Positions 1 to 7,111 of a stretch of DNA of 64,000 nt are shown in pieces. Below the pieces are notes generated by a model, which worked only from the letters and a program-made list of their open reading frames with translations, was not told where the DNA came from and did not search any database. Source of the stretch: Pelotomaculum schinkii (lineage in GTDB: Bacteria; Bacillota; Desulfotomaculia; Desulfotomaculales; Pelotomaculaceae); the NCBI RefSeq assembly GCF_004369205.1, contig NZ_QFGA01000003.1, forward strand, positions 186,001 through 250,000, given 5' to 3'. The stretch's first letter is position 1. Each line of letters begins with the position of its first letter. The position numbers and the translations under genes are program-made.

Positions 1-862
1 GAAAGTTTTTATCAAGAGGGTAGAGATAGATATCCTTTACCGGTACCTTGTGTTTATGAAACCTGTCCAGTTTACCCCGGCCCTGGGTGGCGCCGACATA
101 AATCCAGTTGGCCGCCTTGTAACAGGTACCGGCAAAACGATCTTTCTCAACAAAAGTCTCCATGAGCACCGGCCTGTAGCCATAGACCTCCTGCCAGTCC
201 AGAGGCAACCTTTTAGCACAGAGAGACAGGATCTTTGAGGCAAGGTGTTGGCATCGCACCCAGGGCAGGATCAGAAAGCGGGAGTTACCGACCAAAAGAT
301 GCAGATTTTGCACCCGGCGCTCTGCGCTCCAGCCGATCCAGGCGTCCCTGGGCCCCACCTTCCAGGCTGCGGCAGAAAACCCGATGGCGCATAGATAGCC
401 GGCCGGCGAGTTGATCAGATACCGGAGCTGGGCGCCCGGCAAGGGAGTGTAGCCAAGGTAGTGATATCGGTCGATAAGCTCGTTCCAGAGGGAGGAGTCC
501 TTTTTAGAAGCAACCCGCTTTAGTTCCAGGGGTAGCAGGGACTGCAGCTGTCCGGCGATGTTTTCTTTAACCTCGCCCTGCTTCGTCCGGCGGGAGAATT
601 TCTGCCCGTTGCCATTGGTTGTCCTGGGCTCCGGCAGGGTGATCAGACCGCAGCGGTGCAGCCTTAAGAGCAACACCCGGCAGCTCATGTCTTTGAGACC
701 TCCGTCCGGCTTGCGCCATGACCAGGCCAGACAGACATCCCGTGAGATCTGCGCACGGGTGGCGGATGGATTAGCATCAATAATCCGGCGGATTATTTCC
801 AGGTCAGCAAGGCTAAGGAGCTTGCCGCAGATAGTCCGGGGGAAGTCAGCCAGTTGCAGCAT
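1..862 (-). CDS. DUF4338 / DruA-like protein, cut by left edge
   Basis: Reading leftward from an ATG at 862, an open frame runs to the window edge without a stop (about 287 codons visible). It contains the stretch NSRFLILPWVR followed by a run ending YGYRPVLMETFV and GTCYKAANWIYVGATQGRGK. These are hallmarks of the DUF4338 family, the family named after Druantia protein DruA that also occurs as a passenger of transposable elements. The start codon overlaps the last 17 bases of the IS66 transposase gene, which suggests translational coupling. The C-terminus is outside the window. Biochemical role is unknown to me; a transposition accessory role or a defence role are both possible. Confidence 0.85.
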   Translation of the reverse strand, partial: MLQLADFPRTICGKLLSLADLEIIRRIIDANPSATRAQISRDVCLAWSWRKPDGGLKDMSCRVLLLRLHRCGLITLPEPRTTNGNGQKFSRRTKQGEVKENIAGQLQSLLPLELKRVASKKDSSLWNELIDRYHYLGYTPLPGAQLRYLINSPAGYLCAIGFSAAAWKVGPRDAWIGWSAERRVQNLHLLVGNSRFLILPWVRCQHLASKILSLCAKRLPLDWQEVYGYRPVLMETFVEKDRFAGTCYKAANWIYVGATQGRGKLDRFHKHKVPVKDIYLYPLDKNF

Positions 863-2501
863 GATGCTTCCCCCCGGTGCGCATGCCATATTTCCGGATG
901 ATCTCCTCCGGAATGTTCCAGGGAAGATAGCGTTCCAAATGAGGCGGCGCTCCATTGCACCCGGCGCAGGCGTCCAGGTAATACCTGAGATAAGCCTCGA
1001 CATCGAGGTCATGTTTTGCTGCCGTCTGCAAGACGGACATGGAGTAGGCCAGCAGGTTGCCGCTCCATACGGAGTGCGTTCCATAATAGTTTTTACGCCC
1101 CAGTGCGGCAGGCCTTAACATACGCTCGGCCAAATTGTTGTCCATGGGCACATAGGGGTTATCGACAAAGACCGTCAGCCCATCCCAGTGTTTCAGAGCG
1201 CTATGCAAAATCTTTCGCTGCTGCCAGTGGAGGCTGGGATCTGCCAGTTCGGCACTAATCGAATTCAGCATTGATTCCAGGGCGCTTTCCAGTTGCTCAT
1301 TCGCGGCAGCAAAGAGTTCCGGTTTATCCAATACGGCCAGCCGCTCATCATTCAGGCGGTAGATGGCGGAAATCCTTGATACCCAAAGCTCCGCCCATGC
1401 TTTGAGGGCATTAAGAGATTTACCGGCATCAACGAAATCCCGACGGAAGTGAGACCAGCAGAGCGCCCTGACCAATCCCTCAATGAGAGCTGCCAGCTTG
1501 CCGTAGGCGGAAAACCGGTCGCAGCTGACAATGCCCCTGGCATCCTCGCCGAAATGTTTCCGGGGGACATCACTGGAGCGGGACTGATCAAGGACAAACA
1601 CCACCGTCATGGGCGAGACAAAGACCCACAGCCACCAGTGCCAGCCCTGTTTGCCGCTCGCCTGGACAAAGTTCATCCAGCCGGTCTCGTCAACATGCCA
1701 TTGGCTTTCGCTGCGATTGATTTCCGCCAGCAAGAGATAGAGGGGATAAAGGAGCGGTTCCAGCTTTTGGAGCATGCCGGTCAAGGCGCCCTCACTGATT
1801 GCCAATCCCTGCATCCGCATAATCGTGACCATCCGGTGCAGGGGAATCTGGAAAAAGAATTTCATGATCAGGATATGGGCCAGAAAAGCGTTGGAGAATT
1901 TCCCCTTGGGTATGACCTGAGGCGGTTTACCGGCAGTCACAGCTCTGGGGCCGGGGCAGTTGCAAGTGCTGAAGGCCTTCTTGCGTACATGCTTCTTGCA
2001 TACGAACCTTGTTTCATAGTCAATCTCGTAAGAGACTTCATCAAGGGTTGTGATCCTCCGGGGTTTTCCACAAATAGGACAATACATCTGATCATCCGGG
2101 ATCTCGTGAATTACTTCTACCTCGGGAAGGTCGGGAATCTTGCGTCCGTGTCCCTTGTGGCCAAATCTGGCGCCTCGCTTCTTGTCCGGAGCTGGCACAG
2201 AATTATTGACGCTATCATGATCATTCGTTTTCTGATCATTTGTAGGCTCCGGCGATTTTTCCGATGAACGGCCAAAAAGAGAGCTATTACGCTTATTGAG
2301 CAAGGCTTTTAGACGATCATAATCCTCCGCCAGTTGGACCTTTTCTCTCTGGAGTTGCTCTATTTCAGTGTTCAGACGCTCTATGACGCTATCCCGTTGC
2401 CTGACAATGGGGCAATTAGGAAAGGAACAATTAGTGGCGGTGTAAGGCTGATTAAGCTTTTGTTGAAGGCAGGTTGAAGTGTTCATGTCCTGATTATGCA
2501 C
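846..2501 (-). CDS. IS66-family transposase (TnpC type)
   Basis: The 551-residue protein has the IS66 layout: an N-terminal coiled coil (about residues 30-70), a variable linker, a zinc-binding CPICGKP segment near residue 140, and a DDE catalytic domain. Acidic residues sit in WHVDETGW and VSCDRFSAYG. The C-terminal signature is DNNLAERMLRP followed by GRKNYYGTHS. Length is normal and no frameshift is seen, so it is probably functional. An alternative ATG lies five codons inside. No TnpA/TnpB accessory genes are visible upstream, which resembles the single-transposase ISBst12-type branch. Instead a DUF4338 gene overlaps its 3' end. Confidence 0.95.
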   Translation of the reverse strand: MHNQDMNTSTCLQQKLNQPYTATNCSFPNCPIVRQRDSVIERLNTEIEQLQREKVQLAEDYDRLKALLNKRNSSLFGRSSEKSPEPTNDQKTNDHDSVNNSVPAPDKKRGARFGHKGHGRKIPDLPEVEVIHEIPDDQMYCPICGKPRRITTLDEVSYEIDYETRFVCKKHVRKKAFSTCNCPGPRAVTAGKPPQVIPKGKFSNAFLAHILIMKFFFQIPLHRMVTIMRMQGLAISEGALTGMLQKLEPLLYPLYLLLAEINRSESQWHVDETGWMNFVQASGKQGWHWWLWVFVSPMTVVFVLDQSRSSDVPRKHFGEDARGIVSCDRFSAYGKLAALIEGLVRALCWSHFRRDFVDAGKSLNALKAWAELWVSRISAIYRLNDERLAVLDKPELFAAANEQLESALESMLNSISAELADPSLHWQQRKILHSALKHWDGLTVFVDNPYVPMDNNLAERMLRPAALGRKNYYGTHSVWSGNLLAYSMSVLQTAAKHDLDVEAYLRYYLDACAGCNGAPPHLERYLPWNIPEEIIRKYGMRTGGKHHAATG

Positions 2502-2759
2502 TAAAAAAAGAGCTGTGTCCAGCCCTTCAGTAAAACTTTTTAATCTTGTGTTAGATTATCAACAAAAAAAAAGGGTGGGCTGGTTCACTGAATACTTACA
2601 AAACCAGACAACAGAACGATGCAAGAAGCGCTTGAAAGAGGTGAAATATGAAAATTTTGGGTAATCGGATTAGTGGGTTGAAGTAAATTTCTAGATAACC
2701 ATAAAAGTAAAAATAATTAATGTAAATTTTGGTAATAAAGCGAAGGAGAGTTGTAAGTA

Positions 2760-3158
2760 ATGGATATTACGAAAATATTCGCTTTAAGCAATAAAGAGCT
2801 GAATATCTTAATAGCTTTAAAGGTTTATAAGTGGATACCAGTTCAAGGTAATTGGTGGATGAATCCATCGGAGCAATTCAATTGTTCACCAGAAAAGGCG
2901 GATGCCTGGATGCACGAAACTACAGGTATAGGCGTGTCATATAACGGCAAAAAATACACTGGTTATACCACCATACACTTTAATCCCAGTACCAATATCG
3001 ATGATGCTTATGAACTGGAAGAGCATATTAAAAATTTAGGATTACAAAACAGTTATATTAAAGCACTGTGTAATATTGTTATTGATGAAACCTGGGGTTT
3101 AATTCATGCTACAGCAAAACAAAGGTGTCAAGCTGCATTATTTGCGGCAATGAGTTAG
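2760..3158 (+). CDS. Phage ABA-sandwich domain protein
   Basis: A 132-residue protein with a good SD (gaaggagag) eight bases before ATG. The pattern of an N-terminal helix followed by WWMNPSEQFNCSPEKADAWM and a C-terminal helix ending ATAKQRCQAALFA resembles the small 'phage ABA sandwich' proteins found in Firmicute prophages and plasmids. Their function is unknown. Base composition is more AT-rich than the conjugation genes downstream, consistent with separate acquisition. The stretch from 2502 to 2759 before it holds no gene I can support. Confidence 0.7.
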   Translation: MDITKIFALSNKELNILIALKVYKWIPVQGNWWMNPSEQFNCSPEKADAWMHETTGIGVSYNGKKYTGYTTIHFNPSTNIDDAYELEEHIKNLGLQNSYIKALCNIVIDETWGLIHATAKQRCQAALFAAMS

Positions 3159-3297
3159 TGCACATTTTTTACGACAGTCGGGTTGCCCAACTGGAAATTG
3201 CTATCCCAGTTTCAACCTGAAAATCCGAATACCCAAAATTTTCAAGTGTGCCTAAATTTTAAGATGAAGCAGGAAACCCACAAATTTGCCTGGTCTA

Positions 3298-3339
3298 GGA
3301 AGCCCCTTCCTGAGCTGTGCGAAGGGAGGGGTAGTTCAC
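3298..3339 (+). mobile_element. IS200/IS605-type right-end hairpin remnant
   Basis: The sequence ggaagccccttcc, a short loop, gaaggga-gggg, then tagttcac reproduces the layout (ggaagcccc - loop - gggg - tagttcac) that I associate with the right end of many IS200/IS605 elements, where the 3' end of the TnpB guide RNA lies. No tnpA or tnpB gene is left nearby, so this would be a terminal fragment or a TnpB-less remnant. Recognition is from memory of the motif, not an alignment. Confidence 0.5.
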
Positions 3340-3367
3340 GGGACAAATGGTTCTTACCATTTGTCCC
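3340..3367. repeat. Perfect 11-bp inverted repeat
   Basis: gggacaaatgg and ccatttgtccc form an 11-bp perfect stem with a 6-base loop, lying between the IS605-like end and a terminator hairpin. It could be an operator, or an anti-terminator or pause hairpin before the DUF2325 gene. Confidence 0.7.
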
Positions 3368-3374
3368 CATCCAT

Positions 3375-3403
3375 GCCCTGGAGCAGTCCGCCAGGGCTTT
3401 TTT
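3375..3403 (+). terminator. Rho-independent terminator or attenuator before DUF2325 gene
   Basis: gccctgg (3375-3381) pairs with ccagggc (3391-3397) and is followed by six T residues. It sits only about 18 bases before the ATG of the next gene, so it could act as an attenuator of the downstream operon. Confidence 0.75.
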
Positions 3404-3421
3404 GGGGGAGGGGGTATTACC

Positions 3422-3691
3422 ATGAAAAGTTGCTTAATTGTTGGTAGCGATAGAATTGGTGCTGCCGGTAGAGTGTTGCAAAACATCTATGGGGTCACGG
3501 AAATAGTCCATTGGAATGGCCGACGGGCAAGGCCTCCAACGTGTTTGCCGAAAGGAGTCTGTCTAGTCATAGTTGTAGTCGGATATGTCAACCACAATTA
3601 CGCTCGCCGCATAAAAAAACTTACGAATAAAGCTGACATACCGATTACATACGTTTCACGCGGGCTGTCAGGATTAAAAATGTCTGTCTAA
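3422..3691 (+). CDS. DUF2325 family protein
   Basis: This 89-residue protein begins MKSCLIVGSDRIG. It has an early histidine-containing HWNGRR segment, a central hydrophobic strand (LVIVVVGYVNHN) and the ITYVSRGLS tail, matching the small Rossmann-like DUF2325 family. The ATG at 3422 is preferred over longer frames because a strong SD (gggggaggggg) ends about eight bases before it. The frame would otherwise extend through the upstream terminator. Function is unknown. The next gene follows after only 13 bases, so they are probably co-transcribed. Confidence 0.75.
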   Translation: MKSCLIVGSDRIGAAGRVLQNIYGVTEIVHWNGRRARPPTCLPKGVCLVIVVVGYVNHNYARRIKKLTNKADIPITYVSRGLSGLKMSV

Positions 3692-3704
3692 AGGAGGGGG
3701 TAAC

Positions 3705-4208
3705 CTGCTTTTCCCTACTCATTTTGTAGGCGGCGCCCTTACCGCCTTAATTTTTTCTACCAACGGCGATGCTAAAACGACCGTGATAGCCGCAGTAACC
3801 GGAGGTATTGCGGCACTTCTGCCGGATATTGATTCGCCAAAGTCGTTCCTGGGTTCAAGAGTGCCATTAGCACCTTCTGCAATAAGGATGACACTTGGCC
3901 ATAGGGGGCCACTGCATTCTCTGGCTGCAGCCGGCGCAGTTTATGTGTTATTTCAATGGTATCTACCACAGGTTCTTACCGGTCTGAGCTTGGGACTTAA
4001 TTACTGGATATTCTGGGGCTATGCCTCACACCTACTTCTGGACATGTTGACCCCGGAGGGAGTGCCGTTGCTCTGGCCCGTACAGGGACGCCTAGCAGTA
4101 CCCATCGCGTCAACCGGCAGCATCCTGGAGAGGTTTATGGTCTTCCCTGCTGTATCATCGTTGTTCCTGTTTATACTATACAAAAAAATTGGGGGTGTGT
4201 TTTTTTGA
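3705..4208 (+). CDS. Membrane-bound metal-dependent hydrolase, DUF457/YdjM-like
   Basis: The protein has the DUF457 signature: an N-terminal FPTHFVGGAL, the acidic LPDIDSP motif, HRGPLHSL, and SHLLLDMLTPEGVPLLWP, interspersed with four or so hydrophobic segments. These His/Asp motifs are the presumed metal ligands. The family's N-terminal TH motif lies upstream of the first GTG (3783). The best start is therefore a CTG at 3705, four bases after aaggagggggt, giving (M)LFPTH. The substrate is unknown for the family. A second member lies at 62993-63529 next to the coupling-protein gene. Confidence 0.85.
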   Translation: MLFPTHFVGGALTALIFSTNGDAKTTVIAAVTGGIAALLPDIDSPKSFLGSRVPLAPSAIRMTLGHRGPLHSLAAAGAVYVLFQWYLPQVLTGLSLGLNYWIFWGYASHLLLDMLTPEGVPLLWPVQGRLAVPIASTGSILERFMVFPAVSSLFLFILYKKIGGVFF

Positions 4209-4226
4209 TGGGCTGGGTGAGTAGCG

Positions 4227-5408
4227 GTGTTTGCTGACAAACGGGCCATAGCCGGGGTTTTCCTGACCACACTTATTATCATTTCCGGCTGTTCAGGGCA
4301 AACGGGCAATACACTTCCACCCGGAGGGGGGCAGCCTTTAACAGAACCGGCGGCGGTGGCTCCGCATGGTATTGACACAGACAGCCCCACTTCGGCGGAT
4401 AGGGTGACTCTCAACTGTTTTGTAGACGCCGATCGGGGAAATGATTTCATAGTGCACGGCACGTTTCATTTACCGGGTACCGCCCCCGAGGGACAGAACG
4501 TCAATCCGGAAAGGTTTCAGGTCGTTATCCCAGCGACGGAAACAGTGAGGGAAGCAATACGCGCCTCCGTCGGTCAAACGGTCTCCTTGTTCGGCAAATT
4601 TGACTCCATCTACGGAACCGGGCAGGGACTCTTTTCACCGGTGAGCCTGGAAGCGTCCGCACAGGCGGTACCACAGGCGCCTTCCTGGATAGGTTGGGGG
4701 TTGATAGACAACACCCAAGCCGGTCACTTTTTCGAATGTAGAGAAGGCGCTGCCTTGACGGACTGGGTGACCAATCTCTCAGACTTAGCTAACGCGCTTG
4801 ATTTGCCAACTGATGAAAATATATCAGACTTCCTGTCCCGGGCAGAAAAAAACGGAGGATTGGCAGCGCTGAAGTACAAAACAAACCAGGTCTTACTTGC
4901 CCGCCCGCTTGTCTACGACGGTGATAAGGCGCTGGCCGATATCCGAGCCGGATCGGGGCAGTTCGGGTTCGTGACATCGGCGAAAAATTTACAGAACATG
5001 CTTGTGCATCATGCCGATGTTCGGGAGAGCGACGTCAAACGGTTTATGTCCGAAGCAAAGGGTATTTGGGGGGAAGGCGACGGCCCCCATAAACAGGCGC
5101 CGGCTACGATATTCGGTATCGCTGAGAAGAATAATACGGGAATTTATGTAAAAGGTGTCCAAGGGGACTCCTTTTCAGAGTGGATGGATATATTCCGGGG
5201 GAAATCTCTCGGGTACCCCGTGAAATGGGAAGCTTTAGAGTTGCCGGAGCAATGCTTGAACAGCGGAAACCCAGTATACTGCTGGTTTTCCGGTACGCGG
5301 GTTCAGGACCCGACAACAAAGCAATGGTATTTTAGTGTTGGCACGGTCTTGACTGAAGAACGCTACGACGCGACAATGACCACGCTTAGTGCTCTTCTGG
5401 AAAAGTAG
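4227..5408 (+). CDS. Putative lipoprotein of the conjugation region
   Basis: A 393-residue protein starting at GTG. The N-terminus is a lipoprotein signal peptide: a charged start, a hydrophobic core, and lipobox ISGC at about residues 19-22. A hydrophilic Gly/Pro-rich linker follows. The rest is a globular extracytoplasmic region with no domain I recognise. It lies directly upstream of the TcpC-like gene, so it may be a surface-anchored component of the transfer apparatus, but that is inferred from position only. Confidence 0.7.
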   Translation: MFADKRAIAGVFLTTLIIISGCSGQTGNTLPPGGGQPLTEPAAVAPHGIDTDSPTSADRVTLNCFVDADRGNDFIVHGTFHLPGTAPEGQNVNPERFQVVIPATETVREAIRASVGQTVSLFGKFDSIYGTGQGLFSPVSLEASAQAVPQAPSWIGWGLIDNTQAGHFFECREGAALTDWVTNLSDLANALDLPTDENISDFLSRAEKNGGLAALKYKTNQVLLARPLVYDGDKALADIRAGSGQFGFVTSAKNLQNMLVHHADVRESDVKRFMSEAKGIWGEGDGPHKQAPATIFGIAEKNNTGIYVKGVQGDSFSEWMDIFRGKSLGYPVKWEALELPEQCLNSGNPVYCWFSGTRVQDPTTKQWYFSVGTVLTEERYDATMTTLSALLEK

Positions 5409-5428
5409 AAGAAAGGGGGAGATACAAA

Positions 5429-6340
5429 ATAAGACTCAACCATAACCATTCCCGGTATGGTCTCGCGGGTTTCGTCTGGCTGGTCATCATACTTTTGGTC
5501 GCCACGGCGGTACATGCAAACAAATCGGCCACCTACCTTTATGAGAAGGCAAGCAGCGGCGCCACAATAAGCGACGTCCTGGACTATCAGCAAGCCGGAG
5601 AACTCGCCAAAAATTTTGTCACCCAGTGGGCCACGTTTACCGGTGACGCCAGTGACTACGCCCGCAGGCTGAAGGTATTTAACCCGTCTTTATTTATTCC
5701 GGCGCCGGCAGGGGGCGTCAGCCGCGTCCTGTCAGCTTCTGTGGTCTCAGTAGAGCGTAATAAGGCGGGGAGGTACCTGATCACGGTTTTCCTGCAGACT
5801 CAGCGCTTCGGTGACTTGAACAATCCCGACGCCGTTCCGGAAGCGTACAAAAATCCTGCGCCCCAGAGCCAGACCGGATATATGGGCGTGCAGCCCAAAC
5901 AAAAAGGCTGGGAGGGTAGCCAGATGACCGTCCAGGTAGCCGAGGCACAAAAGGACGGTAAACTATACGTTCTAAACGCCCCGGTACTGGTGGCTGCGGC
6001 AGCAGCTCCTGCTGTTGAAATCGAACGCGACTACTCGTCGCAGCCCTCCGCACCCGTAGTTTCCGCTCTGACAGGGTTCTTAAAAGTTTATTTTTCCAGC
6101 GCCAACCCTGCGGACCTGGTTAATTTCGTTACGCCGGAAAGCGGAATAACCCCGGTAGGAGGGTGGGAGCTAAAGAGCTTGGATAGCGCCTTCGTGGACG
6201 TGGCCGCCTCGCCTACCAGGGCCATGGTCAACGTGACGGTGGCCAGGGGTGATTCTACGATTCAGCAGCAACTATACCTGTCTTTAAAGCCGCAAAACGG
6301 GCAGGTGTTTGTCTCAAAATTGAGCCCGGAACCAAATTAA
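5429..6340 (+). CDS. TcpC/VirB8-like conjugal transfer protein
   Basis: A bitopic protein: a short cytoplasmic N-terminus, one transmembrane helix (GLAGFVWLVIILLVATAV), then two extracytoplasmic NTF2-like domains (about residues 65-190 and 205-300). This is the architecture of TcpC, the Gram-positive VirB8-like scaffold of conjugation systems. The only obvious start before the membrane helix is an ATA at 5429, eight bases after gaaaggggga. The first standard start (TTG 5495) would fall inside the helix. The conjugation operon continues directly downstream. Confidence 0.8.
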   Translation: MRLNHNHSRYGLAGFVWLVIILLVATAVHANKSATYLYEKASSGATISDVLDYQQAGELAKNFVTQWATFTGDASDYARRLKVFNPSLFIPAPAGGVSRVLSASVVSVERNKAGRYLITVFLQTQRFGDLNNPDAVPEAYKNPAPQSQTGYMGVQPKQKGWEGSQMTVQVAEAQKDGKLYVLNAPVLVAAAAAPAVEIERDYSSQPSAPVVSALTGFLKVYFSSANPADLVNFVTPESGITPVGGWELKSLDSAFVDVAASPTRAMVNVTVARGDSTIQQQLYLSLKPQNGQVFVSKLSPEPN

Positions 6341-6369
6341 ACGAAATTAAACGAAAGGGTGGGTGAAGA

Positions 6370-6702
6370 ATGTTCGGTACAAACAAACATGCCCGCACGT
6401 TATTGCTGTTATGTTTCTTAGTCCTCAGCTTGCTTGCGATTCCGCAAATTGCTTTTGCGGATACTGGAATTGCGCCAATAGACAGCCTGTGGAAGTTGCT
6501 GGCAAACGGGGGCGTATTTCTTCTTTTCGTGATCCTGTTAATCACCAGCATAAAGAAAATGTGGGAGCACCAGATGATGGGTCTTGTGATTATCATTCTT
6601 TTTGGTGTAATCATCCTGCTGGTTGTAAACTCTGACTTTGTGATCCAGGTCGCAAAAGGCATCGCAACCAAACTTGGATTGACCTGGACTGGCGCACAGT
6701 GA
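6370..6702 (+). CDS. Small VirB2/TcpD-like membrane protein
   Basis: 110 residues with an apparent signal peptide (hydrophobic core ending IAFA-D around residue 27) and two further hydrophobic segments separated by a short basic loop (SIKKMWEHQ). This size, topology and place in the operon are those of VirB2-like or TcpD-like subunits of conjugation channels. SD aaagggtgggtgaaga precedes ATG. The last codons overlap the next gene's GTG (gtga), indicating translational coupling. The assignment rests on topology and context rather than a sequence signature. Confidence 0.7.
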   Translation: MFGTNKHARTLLLLCFLVLSLLAIPQIAFADTGIAPIDSLWKLLANGGVFLLFVILLITSIKKMWEHQMMGLVIIILFGVIILLVVNSDFVIQVAKGIATKLGLTWTGAQ

Positions 6703-7091
6703 TAAAGCAACATTGGACCTCATACAGGAGCTTGTTTCGCTTCGCCGGGACAATTCACAGGATTGACTCGCGGACCAGGCTGCCCGGACCGGTAAAGGTG
6801 GACACCATAATTATTTTTCTTTTTATGTACGCCCTGCTTTATTTTCCGAGTTGGCTGTTGGGACCTGTCTTAAGAGCCGGGTTCCACGTAGATGTATGGT
6901 TCGCGGATTTTGCGTTTTCTGTCGGAGCTACGTACTTTTTCACCAACTTTGACCCGGCCGGTAAGTTCCTTCCCTTTTACATCCTGGATATTATTCAGTT
7001 TTATATCCTGCCGAAAAAGCACAGGGTGGGCAGCCCGTTCAGGCCGGACAGGAGAAAAAGAGAAAACGGGGAGTATTTCCTGCTGGATTAG
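6699..7091 (+). CDS. TcpE-family conjugal transfer protein
   Basis: 130 residues. The protein has a basic N-terminus, two closely spaced hydrophobic hairpins (TIIIFLFMYALLYFPSWLL and a second near residues 70-100) and a basic C-tail (KKHRVGSPFRPDRRKRE). This matches TcpE, the small membrane protein that partners the VirB4-type ATPase in Gram-positive conjugation systems. The GTG start overlaps the stop of the preceding gene by four bases. Confidence 0.8.
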   Translation: MIKQHWTSYRSLFRFAGTIHRIDSRTRLPGPVKVDTIIIFLFMYALLYFPSWLLGPVLRAGFHVDVWFADFAFSVGATYFFTNFDPAGKFLPFYILDIIQFYILPKKHRVGSPFRPDRRKRENGEYFLLD

Positions 7092-7111
7092 GAGAGCCTT
7101 GGTTGCTCTCC
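7091..7111 (+). promoter_or_regulatory. Hairpin at the start of the VirB4-like gene
   Basis: ggagagc and gctctcc form a perfect 7-bp stem around a 7-base loop, and the stem includes the candidate SD and the TTG start at 7103. It could hide that initiation site or merely pause transcription. A second SD (gggggg) follows the hairpin. Confidence 0.5.

Larger units (their letters stand above)
1..2600 (-). mobile_element. IS66-type insertion sequence with DUF4338 passenger (partial)
   Basis: This element consists of an IS66 transposase gene and a 3'-overlapping DUF4338 gene on the minus strand; the left end lies outside the window. The right boundary was not located precisely. The transposase start is at 2501 and AT-rich non-coding DNA follows to 2759. 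The 2600 limit is only a guess, because the other terminus is needed to recognise the terminal inverted repeats. Confidence 0.65.

Noticed and set aside
1449-2267. Long open frame (272 codons) antisense to the IS66 transposase
   Set aside because: It lies entirely within the conserved transposase gene on the opposite strand, shows no recognisable domain and has no SD.
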